Assembly: GCF_023278185.1 (NCBI RefSeq) | Contig: NZ_CP066356.1 | Span: 5,386,001 to 5,450,000 of the forward strand | Source of the DNA: Bradyrhizobium elkanii USDA 76 | Lineage (GTDB): Bacteria > Pseudomonadota > Alphaproteobacteria > Rhizobiales > Xanthobacteraceae | Direction: 5' to 3' | Length of the DNA: 64,000 nt | Shown here: positions 51,676-59,803 of the stretch, one piece after another | How the letters are laid out: every line of letters begins with the position of its first letter | Numbering within the stretch: position 1 is the first letter of the stretch | The notes under the pieces: model-generated | What the model saw: only the letters and a program-made list of their open reading frames with translations | What the model was told of the DNA's origin: nothing | The model's database searches: none | Program-made: the position numbers and the translations under genes

Positions 51676-53015
51676 GCTGGACCCGCAGGATCGCCGCGCT
51701 TTTCAGCTTCCACCGGATCAGTGGCCAGATCGCCGCGCTGATCCTGCTTTCGCTGGTGCTTATCCATGCGCTGATCGGGCTCTATTTCGTCAGCCAGAAG
51801 CCGAGATCGTTTGCGGACAGGCCGGTCCATCAGTTCCAGCTGGTTGCCAGGCTTCTGAGCGAGGCCCCTGCGGCCGATCGCGCAACGCTGTTGCGCGCTG
51901 CCGATCGCGCCTTTCCCCGGCTGCACCTCACATTGCGCGACGCAGATCTGGGCTCGTCTGACGATGCTTCGTCCGAGGTACCTGGCGTCGACGATATCGA
52001 CGAGTTTTCCTCGAAGACCGCGCCGGCGGCGGTTCGGTTGCCGGACGGAGCCCTGTTCGAAGCGACGATCGGCCCGACGAAAATGCCGCCGTTCTTCGGC
52101 GGGTTCTGGGTCAGCACGTTCCTGTTCCTGTTCGTCAGCGTCACGCTGCTCGGCGTGTGGGCCGGCCGCGCGCTCAGTGCGCCACTCTCCGCGTTTGCCC
52201 GCGCCGCCGAGAATTTCAGCATCAGCCAGGCCGCTGCGCCGCTGCCGGAGACCGGCCCGGAGGAAATCCGGGCCGCAGCGGTCGCGCTCAATCGCATGCG
52301 CGAACGCATCACCACGTTGATGAATGACCGCACGCGCATGCTCGCCGCCATCAGTCACGACTTGCGCACGCCGATCACCCGGCTGCGGCTCAGGTCCGAA
52401 TACATCGAAAACGATGCCCAGCGCGCGGAGACCCTGCATGACCTCGACCAGATGCAGGCCATGCTGGAATCCGTGCTGTCATTCCTGAGCGGCGGCAGCG
52501 CGGCGAAGCCGACGCTCGTGAACGTCGCCGCGCTGCTGCAGACGATCTGCGAGCAATTCTCCGATTGCGGTCACGTCGTGCGCTACCAGGGCCCGGTCAG
52601 GGCTTCGTTCCTGATCCGCCCGAGCGAGATCAGCCGCACCGTGACCAATTTGGTGGAGAACGCCCTGAGGTTCGGCAGCGAAGTCGATATCCTGCTTACC
52701 GCGTCAGCCGATCAGGTCACGATCGATGTCTCGGACGACGGTCCGGGGATTCCAGAGCACTGCCGGGCCGAAATGCTGAAGCCGTTCGTCCGCGGCGACG
52801 AAGCCCGCACCATGGACGAGACAAGCGGCTTCGGGCTTGGCCTTTCGATCGCGCAGGCCATGGTGTGCGGACATGGCGGCGAGCTGTCGCTGCACGACAA
52901 CACGCCGCACGGCCTTCTTGTCCGCATCAAATTGCCAGGGCCCGTGCACCTCGGATCGGATCGAAGCGGGGCGAGCGCGTCTCGATCCGTGCTTCCTGAA
53001 CTCGTGTCCGGCTAG
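51672..53015 (+). CDS. EnvZ-like sensor histidine kinase
   Basis: 447 residues. Two membrane helices (about 19-40 and 145-165) enclose a periplasmic domain, followed by HAMP, the phospho-accepting histidine in MLAAISHDLRTPITRLRLRS (about H229) and the ATPase N-box LVENALRFG with G-box DDGPGIPE and FGLGLSIA. The response regulator gene overlaps its start. As an EnvZ-type sensor next to bamA it may sense envelope stress or osmolarity. Confidence 0.93.
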   Translation: MSWTRRIAALFSFHRISGQIAALILLSLVLIHALIGLYFVSQKPRSFADRPVHQFQLVARLLSEAPAADRATLLRAADRAFPRLHLTLRDADLGSSDDASSEVPGVDDIDEFSSKTAPAAVRLPDGALFEATIGPTKMPPFFGGFWVSTFLFLFVSVTLLGVWAGRALSAPLSAFARAAENFSISQAAAPLPETGPEEIRAAAVALNRMRERITTLMNDRTRMLAAISHDLRTPITRLRLRSEYIENDAQRAETLHDLDQMQAMLESVLSFLSGGSAAKPTLVNVAALLQTICEQFSDCGHVVRYQGPVRASFLIRPSEISRTVTNLVENALRFGSEVDILLTASADQVTIDVSDDGPGIPEHCRAEMLKPFVRGDEARTMDETSGFGLGLSIAQAMVCGHGGELSLHDNTPHGLLVRIKLPGPVHLGSDRSGASASRSVLPELVSG

Positions 53016-53046
53016 AGCAAGATTCAGAAGCGCTTGCCCCTGCCAC

Positions 53047-53063
53047 CCGGCCGCTTTGGCCGG
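53047..53063. terminator. Hairpin between convergent kinase and ohrR genes
   Basis: CCGGCC-GCTTT-GGCCGG is a perfect 6-bp stem with a 5-nt loop in the 53-bp gap between two convergent genes. There is no run of T on either side, so a simple intrinsic terminator is not certain. Confidence 0.45.
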
Positions 53064-53068
53064 CAGGA

Positions 53069-53536
53069 TCAGCCCTTCTTCGGATCGGCGCGCGTGTTGC
53101 GCAGCAGATTGTCGCGCAGCCTCGCAACGGTCTTCTGCACGACGGGAAATTCGTCGCCGAGCCCGGTGGCTTCGACCAGGGACACATTGATGTCCTTGTC
53201 GAGCAGGCGTCGGCCGGCCGGCGTCAGGCTCACGCGAACCTGCCGCTCGTCGGCGGGATCTCTGACGCGGCTGATGTAGCCGCTCTGCTCCAGCTTCTTA
53301 AGGATCGGAGTCAGCGTGTTGGATTCCAGAAACAGCTTCTCGCCGAGCGCGCTGACGGTCTGCTCGTCCGCCTCCGACAGCGCCACCATGGCGATGTACT
53401 GGGTGTAGGTCAGGCCGATCGCATCCAGGATCGGCTTGTAGGCGCGGCCGAAGGCCAGATTGGCCGAATAGACCGCAAAGCACAGAAAATTCGAGAGTTT
53501 TCGGCCTCTGGTCTCGGCTTTGGAAGAGCGGGTCAC
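53069..53536 (-). CDS. ohrR: Organic hydroperoxide regulator OhrR (MarR family)
   Basis: 155 residues from a GTG at 53536 (CGGAGA upstream). The N-terminal LSNFLCFAVYSANLAFGRAY has the peroxide-sensing cysteine (C19) of OhrR, and ITYTQYIAMV-like sequence GLTYTQYIAMVALSE with LGEKLFLESNTLTPILKKLE form the MarR fold and recognition helix. Oxidation of the cysteine by organic peroxides releases OhrR from DNA. Divergent from ohr, with two matching inverted sites in the intergenic region. Confidence 0.94.
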   Translation of the reverse strand: MTRSSKAETRGRKLSNFLCFAVYSANLAFGRAYKPILDAIGLTYTQYIAMVALSEADEQTVSALGEKLFLESNTLTPILKKLEQSGYISRVRDPADERQVRVSLTPAGRRLLDKDINVSLVEATGLGDEFPVVQKTVARLRDNLLRNTRADPKKG

Positions 53537-53574
53537 GGGCGTCTCCGGAGTTTGTGATGTCCCGGTGCATATAA

Positions 53575-53658
53575 ATCGTATCCGATTAAATCGGAAGTGC
53601 TTGACACGATCAAGCCCGAGACCTATTTCGAGGCGTACACGATTAGATCGGATACGAT
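53575..53658. promoter_or_regulatory. Pair of OhrR operators between ohrR and ohr
   Basis: ATCGTATCCGAT (53575-53586) and its reverse complement ATCGGATACGAT (53647-53658) face each other. Similarity extends past the 12 bp (then a partly matching TAAATCG/CTAATCG stretch), and the first site overlaps a perfect palindrome TCCGATT-A-AATCGGA (53581-53595). One site sits near each gene. OhrR autoregulation and ohr repression are the likely use. Confidence 0.8.
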
Positions 53659-53684
53659 CTACATTCATCCAAAAGGAGCTCGCC

Positions 53685-54086
53685 ATGACCGCCAATGCAC
53701 AGGTTCTCGTCACCGGAAAGACCCACGTCACCGCCGGCCCGAACGGCGCCGCCCGCTCGCGCGACGGCTTTCTCGACGTCAAGCTGCCGCAGCCGCACCC
53801 CGCCGCGGAAAACCTGTTCGCGGCCGCCTGGTCGGCCTGCTACATCGGCGCGATCCAGCTCGCCGCCGGTCAGCGCAAGGTCAAGCTCGCGAGCGAGCCC
53901 GAGGTCGACGCCGAGATCGATCTGAACCAGGCCGGCAGCGACTACTTCCTGAGCGCCCGCCTCAACGTCCACGTCCCCGGCGTCGAGCGCGAGATTGCGC
54001 AGGAGCTGATCGAAGCCGCGCACGGCATCTGCCCCTACTCCAAGGCGGTTCACGGCAACATCGCCGTCACGACCACCCTCGTCTGA
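53685..54086 (+). CDS. ohr: Organic hydroperoxide resistance protein Ohr
   Basis: 133 residues from ATG 53685 with AGGAG upstream. Ohr reduces organic hydroperoxides with two cysteines, C52 (FAAAWSACYIGAIQ) and C116 (GICPYSKAVHGN), both present. The N-terminal loop that normally reads GGRDG, with the catalytic arginine near position 19, reads AGPNG, so that arginine is replaced by Pro. The Glu that pairs with it is kept (AAENLF). The gene follows OhrR sites and precedes a cupin gene. Confidence 0.92.
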   Translation: MTANAQVLVTGKTHVTAGPNGAARSRDGFLDVKLPQPHPAAENLFAAAWSACYIGAIQLAAGQRKVKLASEPEVDAEIDLNQAGSDYFLSARLNVHVPGVEREIAQELIEAAHGICPYSKAVHGNIAVTTTLV

Positions 54087-54173
54087 AACGAACGCATGAC
54101 GATCTCCGACGCGGGCCGGCCGCTTGCCGGCTCGCGATCGGACAAGGTCAGCAAGCAAATCCTGGAGTTCAAG

Positions 54174-54593
54174 ATGACCAGCAAGCTGATGAAGGCGACG
54201 CGCCTCCTCGCAAGGACGGCCTTGTTCACCGCAAGCCTCCTGACAATTCCGAGCGCACAGGCGCAGCAGCCGGCCGGCTTCGCGCGAACCGACCTGCAGC
54301 GCCACGACCTCAGCACCTCCGGGCGTGAAGCCGTGCAGGTGCGTGTCGACATCGCGCCGGGCAAGGCATTCGGCCGCCATACGCATCCGGGTGAAGAAAT
54401 CATCTATGTGCTCGCCGGCACGCTCGAATACGACGTCGACGGCAGGCCGCCGGCGAGGCTGAAGGCCGGCGACGTGCTGTTCATTCCCGCCGGCACGGTC
54501 CATGCGGCGAGGAATGTCGGCGACGTCACTGCCAGCGAGCTTGCGACCTACATCGTCGAGAAGGACAAGCCGCTGCTGACCCTCGTAAAGTGA
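54174..54593 (+). CDS. Secreted cupin protein
   Basis: 139 residues from ATG 54174 (GGAG 8 nt upstream) with a signal peptide (LLARTALFTASLLTIPSAQA). The cupin metal motif HTHPGEEIIYVLAGTLEYD and a second histidine in FIPAGTVHAARNVG are intact, so a periplasmic metal-binding beta-barrel is expected. Such small cupins are often found next to ohr genes; the function is unknown. It lies 87 bp downstream of ohr on the same strand, so the two may be co-transcribed. Confidence 0.87.
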   Translation: MTSKLMKATRLLARTALFTASLLTIPSAQAQQPAGFARTDLQRHDLSTSGREAVQVRVDIAPGKAFGRHTHPGEEIIYVLAGTLEYDVDGRPPARLKAGDVLFIPAGTVHAARNVGDVTASELATYIVEKDKPLLTLVK

Positions 54594-54601
54594 CCGATCC
54601 C

Positions 54602-54629
54602 GCCTGCCCGCCCCTGCGTCTGGGCAGGC
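54602..54629. terminator. Hairpin between convergent cupin and MFS genes
   Basis: GCCTGCCC (54602-54609) pairs perfectly with GGGCAGGC (54622-54629) around a 12-nt loop, in the 51-bp gap between two convergent stop codons. No T tract follows, but position and stem strength suggest a bidirectional terminator. Confidence 0.6.
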
Positions 54630-54644
54630 ACGGCGACATCGTGC

Positions 54645-56162
54645 TCACTTCGTGCCGTGAGCCTCGGCCTGCCGCACCGGCCGCGCGTTGAAGATCAGGA
54701 AGCTGAGCGCGGCCATAATCCACACCCCGATGCCGCCATAGAGCATCACCCAGCCGAAGCCGCTCGCCAGTGCCTGATGCACGACCGGGCCGGTCAGCTC
54801 CGGCGCGGATGCGATGTCGCCGGCCGCGATCCGCTCGGCGATTGCCCGGAGTTGCACGCCGTCCAGCGCGGGCAGCACCGCCTTCAAATGCGCCAGCACA
54901 CCGCTTGCCAGGATAAAGCCCATCAGCGCGATGTTGACTGACAGCGAAACCATTCGCGCGCTCATGTCGATGCCCGAGGCCATGCCGGCGCGGTCGCTCG
55001 AGACCGAGCCGGTCGTCGTGTTGGTGACCGGAGTGTTGGTGATGCCAAGACCAATTCCGGCGAGCAGGCAGCCCGGCAGCATCGTCACCCAGTCCGGCTG
55101 CGCGGCGGCGCTGCCGAATTTCATCAGCATGAATCCGGCGCCGATCGTGAACAGCCCCACCGGAATGATCAGGCCCGGCTGATAGCGCAGCGACAAGCGT
55201 TCGGCGAACGGCGGCATCACCAGCGTCGGCAGCGTGTAGGCAAGCAGCGCAAGACCCGCGGACACGCTGTCATAGCCGAGGCCGGCATGAAACCAGATCG
55301 GCAGGTAGATCATGAACGGCCAGTAGCTGAGGTTCATCGCCGCCGAGCCGACGATCGAGCCGGAGAAAGCTGGAATCCGAAACACTGAAAAGTCGAACAT
55401 CGGCCGCCGGCTGATCTTCTCGGCAACCAGGAACGCGATGAAGCTCCCGGCGGAGACGCCGAGGATCGCAAGCCCCTTCGGACTGACGAAGCCGAGATCC
55501 GGACCCTGCGTGATGTAGAAGGCGAGGCAGAACACGGCGAGCGACATCGTCACGATACCGGCGACGTCGAGGCTGCTCGCCTTCGGATCCTTCGATTCAT
55601 GCACGCCGCCAATCGTGAGCACGAACGCAACGGCCGCGAACAGCACGTGGACGAGGAACACCCACTCCCAGCTCAGCGCCGCGACGACGGCGCCGCCGAT
55701 GATCGGGCCGAAGCCGAGACCGATGCCGAAGATGACGCCCCACCAGCCCCAGGCGACGGCGCGCACCCGGCCGCCCTGGAACTCGTGCGAGAGCACGGCG
55801 ATCTGGCAGATCAGGAGCGCGCCGCCGCTCAGGCCCTGCAGGAACCGGGCGACAATCAGCATTTCCACGCTCGAGGCGACGCCGCAGATCAGCGAGGTGA
55901 CGCCGAACGCCGCGATCGCGACCAGGAAGATGCGCTTGCGTCCATAGCGGTCCGCCACCGTCCCGATCGCCATCAGCACCGTGGTGACCGCGATCGTGTA
56001 GGCGTTCATGATCCATTGCAGCGCCTTGAAGTCGGCATGCAGCACCCGCTCCAGCGTCGGCAGGATCGCGGGGATGCTGGAAATCTCCAATCCGAACATC
56101 AGGCAGGCAAGGCATACGGCGGACAGCACGACAGCGCCGCGGCGGCTCAGTTCAGTAGACAT
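54645..56162 (-). CDS. MFS drug exporter, DHA2 (EmrB/QacA-like) family
   Basis: 505 residues from ATG 56162, fourteen helices. Motif A WIMNAYTIAVTTVLMAIGTV with VADRYGRKRIFLVAIAAFGV, and the LQGLSGGALLICQIAVLSHE segment, match DHA2 proton-driven exporters. Substrates are usually lipophilic cations or antibiotics. It is divergent from a LysR gene with an inverted repeat between them, the typical inducible-exporter unit. Confidence 0.9.
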   Translation of the reverse strand: MSTELSRRGAVVLSAVCLACLMFGLEISSIPAILPTLERVLHADFKALQWIMNAYTIAVTTVLMAIGTVADRYGRKRIFLVAIAAFGVTSLICGVASSVEMLIVARFLQGLSGGALLICQIAVLSHEFQGGRVRAVAWGWWGVIFGIGLGFGPIIGGAVVAALSWEWVFLVHVLFAAVAFVLTIGGVHESKDPKASSLDVAGIVTMSLAVFCLAFYITQGPDLGFVSPKGLAILGVSAGSFIAFLVAEKISRRPMFDFSVFRIPAFSGSIVGSAAMNLSYWPFMIYLPIWFHAGLGYDSVSAGLALLAYTLPTLVMPPFAERLSLRYQPGLIIPVGLFTIGAGFMLMKFGSAAAQPDWVTMLPGCLLAGIGLGITNTPVTNTTTGSVSSDRAGMASGIDMSARMVSLSVNIALMGFILASGVLAHLKAVLPALDGVQLRAIAERIAAGDIASAPELTGPVVHQALASGFGWVMLYGGIGVWIMAALSFLIFNARPVRQAEAHGTK

Positions 56163-56305
56163 GATCAAGCCTTTTGTTGTGGCAAGCCAACGGAGTACCG
56201 CACGCTGTTGCCAGGGTGCTGGCAGCAGCGTCGGTCGATCGACTCACGATGTATTGAGGCAGCAGCGGCAGGAATCGGGTGGCCGCAGCGCTTCACAGCG
56301 CAAAG

Positions 56306-56343
56306 CTAGTCATGGCTTGAGCATTGGTGAATTGGATGACTAG
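56306..56343. promoter_or_regulatory. Candidate LysR binding site (CTAGTCAT inverted repeat)
   Basis: CTAGTCAT (56306-56313) and ATGACTAG (56336-56343) are perfect 8-bp inverted arms with a 22-bp spacer between the divergent DHA2 exporter and LysR genes. The site is closer to the LysR start (25 bp away), as LysR autoregulation sites often are. Confidence 0.6.
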
Positions 56344-56367
56344 ATATTTCAGAGACAACAAATCCGG

Positions 56368-57285
56368 ATGACTGACATGACCACGCTCGACGTCGACGCC
56401 GTGAAGACATTCGTGACCATCGCCGATCTCAAGAGCTTTACCCGCGCCGCCGAAACGCTCGGCACCACGCAGGGCGCGATCAGCGTCAAGCTGAAGCGGC
56501 TGGAACGCCAGCTCGGCCACAGGCTGATCGAACGGACACCGCGCCTGGTGCGCCTGTCGGCGCAGGGCGCGGCTTTCCTCGCCCCTGCGCAGGAATTGCT
56601 CGCCGCGCATGATCGCGCCATCGCGGCGTTGTCGCCGGTGCGTCCGCGTCGCTTCTCGCTCGGCATCGCCACCCATGTCGGAGGCGCGGAGGTCCCGACC
56701 TTGCTGGCGCGGCTGCATGCGCACGACCCGACGCTCACCATCGAAGTCCGGCTCGAGGACTCCCGCGACCTGCTCGATGCCTTCGATCGCGGCGAGATCG
56801 ACGCCGCCATCGTCCGCCGCGAGGACGACCGCCGCGACGGCGAGATGCTGGCGACGGATCACTATGGCTGGTTCGCCACGCCGGACTTCGTCCATCGCGC
56901 GGGCGAGCCACTGCGGCTCGCCGCCTCCTCGCCGTCCTGCGGCGTGCTCAACATCGCGACGCGCGCGCTGGCGGCGGCGGGCATCCCGTGGACGGAAAGC
57001 CTCCTTGGCTGCGGGTCCTTTGCCGTCGCCGATGCGGTCGCCGCAGGCCTCGCGACTTCGGTGTTCTCCCGCCGGCTCGCCCCGGCCGGGACGATCGAGG
57101 TCAGCCGGCGGCTCGGCCTGCCTGCGCTACCGCCGTCCGAGATCATGCTGCTGTCGGCGCTGTCAGATGCAAAGTCACGCGCGGTCCTGAAGACGATCGT
57201 TGGCGCCTTTCGCGAGCACCATCGGATGCCTGCGAGCCGCGCGGCAGAGGAAATCCATACCGTCACGGAAGTTGTCGGCTCCTGA
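56368..57285 (+). CDS. LysR family regulator
   Basis: 305 residues. HTH: DAVKTFVTIADLKSFTRAAE, then LGTTQGAISVKLKRLERQLG; substrate-binding domain follows. It is divergent from the DHA2 exporter and likely its regulator via the CTAGTCAT repeat. Its stop lies 21 bp from the stop of the next, convergent LysR gene. Confidence 0.92.
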   Translation: MTDMTTLDVDAVKTFVTIADLKSFTRAAETLGTTQGAISVKLKRLERQLGHRLIERTPRLVRLSAQGAAFLAPAQELLAAHDRAIAALSPVRPRRFSLGIATHVGGAEVPTLLARLHAHDPTLTIEVRLEDSRDLLDAFDRGEIDAAIVRREDDRRDGEMLATDHYGWFATPDFVHRAGEPLRLAASSPSCGVLNIATRALAAAGIPWTESLLGCGSFAVADAVAAGLATSVFSRRLAPAGTIEVSRRLGLPALPPSEIMLLSALSDAKSRAVLKTIVGAFREHHRMPASRAAEEIHTVTEVVGS

Positions 57286-57306
57286 GCGATCTGCGCGCCG
57301 GCCCGC

Positions 57307-58218
57307 CTAGCGGCGCGTGCCTCCGGCACGCTTTCCCTCGAACAGCGCACGCTCCGAGGTGAGCGCGTTGGCGAGAAAATCGAGTGTCGCGCGGATGCGC
57401 GCGGTGCGCTTGAGATCGTCATGGGTCAATAGCCACAGCGCCGAGCGCGGCTCCGCGAGGGCTTTCGGCGTCAGGCGGCGCAGCGTGGGCGCGAGATCGC
57501 CCACATAGCACGGCAGCAGGGCAAGCCCCAGTCCCGCTGCCGCAGCATCGCGCAGCGCCGGAAGCGCGTCGACCCGGCAGGTGATCCGCGCCGAACGCAG
57601 GTTCTCGCGCATCCAGCCGGCGACGACGGTCCCCGCCAGCGCATCGTCGAGCCCGATCCAGTCGTGCACAGACAGATCCCTGTCACTGCGGCGGGCGAGA
57701 TAAGCGCGCGATCCGTAGACCGCATGGGCAATATCGGCAACGCGTCGCCCGACCAGCAGTTCGGATGGTGCCGGTGTCGGGCGGATCGCGATCTCGGCCT
57801 CGCGGCGCGTCAGGTTCGCCATCGCATTCGAGATGATGATCTCCGGCTGGATCTCCGGATGCGCGGCGCGCATCGCCGGCAGATGCCGCATCAGCACCGC
57901 GCCGAGCGTGTCCGTCGTCGTGATCCGCACCGGCCCCGACGGCCTGAGGTCCCGTCCCGCCAGCTTGCGCTCGAGCGCAAGCACTTCGTCCTCGAGCCGG
58001 GCCGCCGACGCCGCCGCGATCTCGCCGGCCGGTGTCGGCGCGTAACCGTCGCGGAAGCGCTCGAACAGGCGGGTTCCGATCGCGTCCTCGATCGTGCCGA
58101 GGCGGCGAAACACGGTGGAATGCGTGACGCCGAGCTGGCGCGCCGCCCCCGAGAGGCTGCCTTCCCGCGCGACCGCGAGGACAAGGCGAAGGTCATTCCA
58201 GTCAAGCGGGCTGTTCAT
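57307..58218 (-). CDS. LysR family regulator
   Basis: 303 residues from ATG 58218; the open frame upstream to 58305 overlaps the promoter. HTH: WNDLRLVLAVAREGSLSGAA, then LGVTHSTVFRRLGTIEDAIG; the rest is the LysR effector domain. It is divergent from a DHA2 exporter (58344), with a short AACTC/GAGTT inverted repeat at 58226-58243 that could be its site. Confidence 0.9.
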   Translation of the reverse strand: MNSPLDWNDLRLVLAVAREGSLSGAARQLGVTHSTVFRRLGTIEDAIGTRLFERFRDGYAPTPAGEIAAASAARLEDEVLALERKLAGRDLRPSGPVRITTTDTLGAVLMRHLPAMRAAHPEIQPEIIISNAMANLTRREAEIAIRPTPAPSELLVGRRVADIAHAVYGSRAYLARRSDRDLSVHDWIGLDDALAGTVVAGWMRENLRSARITCRVDALPALRDAAAAGLGLALLPCYVGDLAPTLRRLTPKALAEPRSALWLLTHDDLKRTARIRATLDFLANALTSERALFEGKRAGGTRR

Positions 58219-58343
58219 TTTTGCAAACTCAATTGGCAGAGTTGGCGAATACCTTATCACGGACAAACAGGCCATCTTTCCGAAAAGTTCGGCCGACGGG
58301 CGCACCTCGTGTGCCGCGCCGGCAAACGCAGGGGAGCCGGCAG

Positions 58344-59783
58344 GTGACGAGCGAGACCACCGAGACGTTGCAATTGCACGCCGCGCGGCCGGCGACGGTC
58401 GACCCGCGGCGATGGCTGGCGCTGCCGGTGCTGCTCACCGGCGCCTTCCTGCCGATCCTCGATTTCAATGTCGTCAACCTCGCGCTCCCCGCCATTCGCG
58501 ACAATCTCGGCGCCAGCCCAAGCGAGGTGCAGTTCGTGATCTCGGCCTATGCCGCGACCTACGCCGTGTTCCTGATCACCGGCGGCCGGCTCGGCGACCT
58601 CTTGGGGCGGCGGCAGATGTTCCTGACCGGCGTCGCCGGCTTCACGATCGCATCCGTGCTGTGCGGCATAGCGTGGTCACCGGCCATGCTGGTCGCCGGG
58701 CGGATCCTGCAGGGCCTCACCGCCACCGTGATGGCGCCGCAGGTGCTCGCCTCGATCCGCGTGCTGTTTCCGGCGGCCGAACAGGGCCGCGCACTCGGCT
58801 TCTATGGCGCGACCTTCGGCCTTGCCAATATCTGCGGCCAGCTGCTGGGCGGCGTGCTCGTGTCGGCGCATCCGTTCGGACTGGCCTGGCAGGCGATCTT
58901 CCTGATCAACCTGCCGATCGGCCTCGCCGCCTTCGTCGGCGGCCTGCTGTACCTCGCCGACTCGCGCGCTGCGCACGCGCAGCGGCTCGACGTCGGCGGC
59001 GTCATTCTGCTGTCGCTCACGCTCGGCCTTCTGGTCTATCCGCTGATCGAGGGCCGGGAATCCGGCTGGCCTGTCTGGATCGTCGCGATGCTGCTGGCCT
59101 CTCCTCTGATGCTCGCCGGCTTCGTCCGCTTCGAGGCTCGCCTCGAAGCACGTGGCGGCGATCCGCTGGTCGCGCTGCATCTGCTGCGCAACAGCGATTT
59201 CGTGATCGGGCTGCTGATGGCGCTGGCCTTCTACATGCTGTCGTCGTTCTATTTGACCTTTGCGGTCTACCTGCAAAGTGGCCTGCACCAATCTCCGCTG
59301 GAAGCCGGCCTCGCCACCCTGCCCTTTGCCGCCGGCTTCTTCGTCAGTTCGCTGGTGTCGTCGCTGGTGATGCAATGGCTCGGTCCGCGCACGCTGACGC
59401 TGGGCTTTGCGCTCCAGGTCACAGGCTTCGGTGTCGTGATGCTGTCGGTCGGCGGCGCGCTTCCGCAAAGCCTGGAATTCGGCCTGATCTGCGGCGGGCT
59501 CGGCTTCGGCACCGTGATGCCCTCGGTGATCAAGGCCGTGATCGGCAGCATCGATCCGCGCCATGCCGGGCTGGCATCGGGCATGATGATCTCGACCTTC
59601 CAGATCGGCGCGGCGCTCGGCGTCGCGGTGATCGGCGGCGTCTTCTACAGCCTGCTCGGGCCGCATCCGCGGGCCGACGATTACGCGCACGCCTTCACGA
59701 TCGCGCTCGGCTGCAACGTCGCGCTGCTGGCGCTCGGCGGCTGGCTGTCGCTGTGGCTGCCGCGCGAGCCGGCGGCGGGTTGA
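58344..59783 (+). CDS. MFS drug exporter, DHA2 family
   Basis: 479 residues from a GTG at 58344, 7 nt after GGGGAG; the longer frame to 58221 overlaps the promoter region. Fourteen helices, with FLPILDFNVVNLALPAIRDN, then GRLGDLLGRRQMFLTGVAGF and LQGLTATVMAPQVLASIRVL in the N-terminal half. Substrate unknown. Divergent LysR gene at 57307-58218 is the likely regulator. Confidence 0.9.
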   Translation: MTSETTETLQLHAARPATVDPRRWLALPVLLTGAFLPILDFNVVNLALPAIRDNLGASPSEVQFVISAYAATYAVFLITGGRLGDLLGRRQMFLTGVAGFTIASVLCGIAWSPAMLVAGRILQGLTATVMAPQVLASIRVLFPAAEQGRALGFYGATFGLANICGQLLGGVLVSAHPFGLAWQAIFLINLPIGLAAFVGGLLYLADSRAAHAQRLDVGGVILLSLTLGLLVYPLIEGRESGWPVWIVAMLLASPLMLAGFVRFEARLEARGGDPLVALHLLRNSDFVIGLLMALAFYMLSSFYLTFAVYLQSGLHQSPLEAGLATLPFAAGFFVSSLVSSLVMQWLGPRTLTLGFALQVTGFGVVMLSVGGALPQSLEFGLICGGLGFGTVMPSVIKAVIGSIDPRHAGLASGMMISTFQIGAALGVAVIGGVFYSLLGPHPRADDYAHAFTIALGCNVALLALGGWLSLWLPREPAAG

Positions 59784-59803
59784 GATCGACACCGCCGACA
59801 CGG

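Noticed and set aside
53047-53063. Calling the kinase/ohrR hairpin a firm intrinsic terminator
   Set aside because: The stem is only 6 bp and there is no T run, so it is listed with low confidence only.
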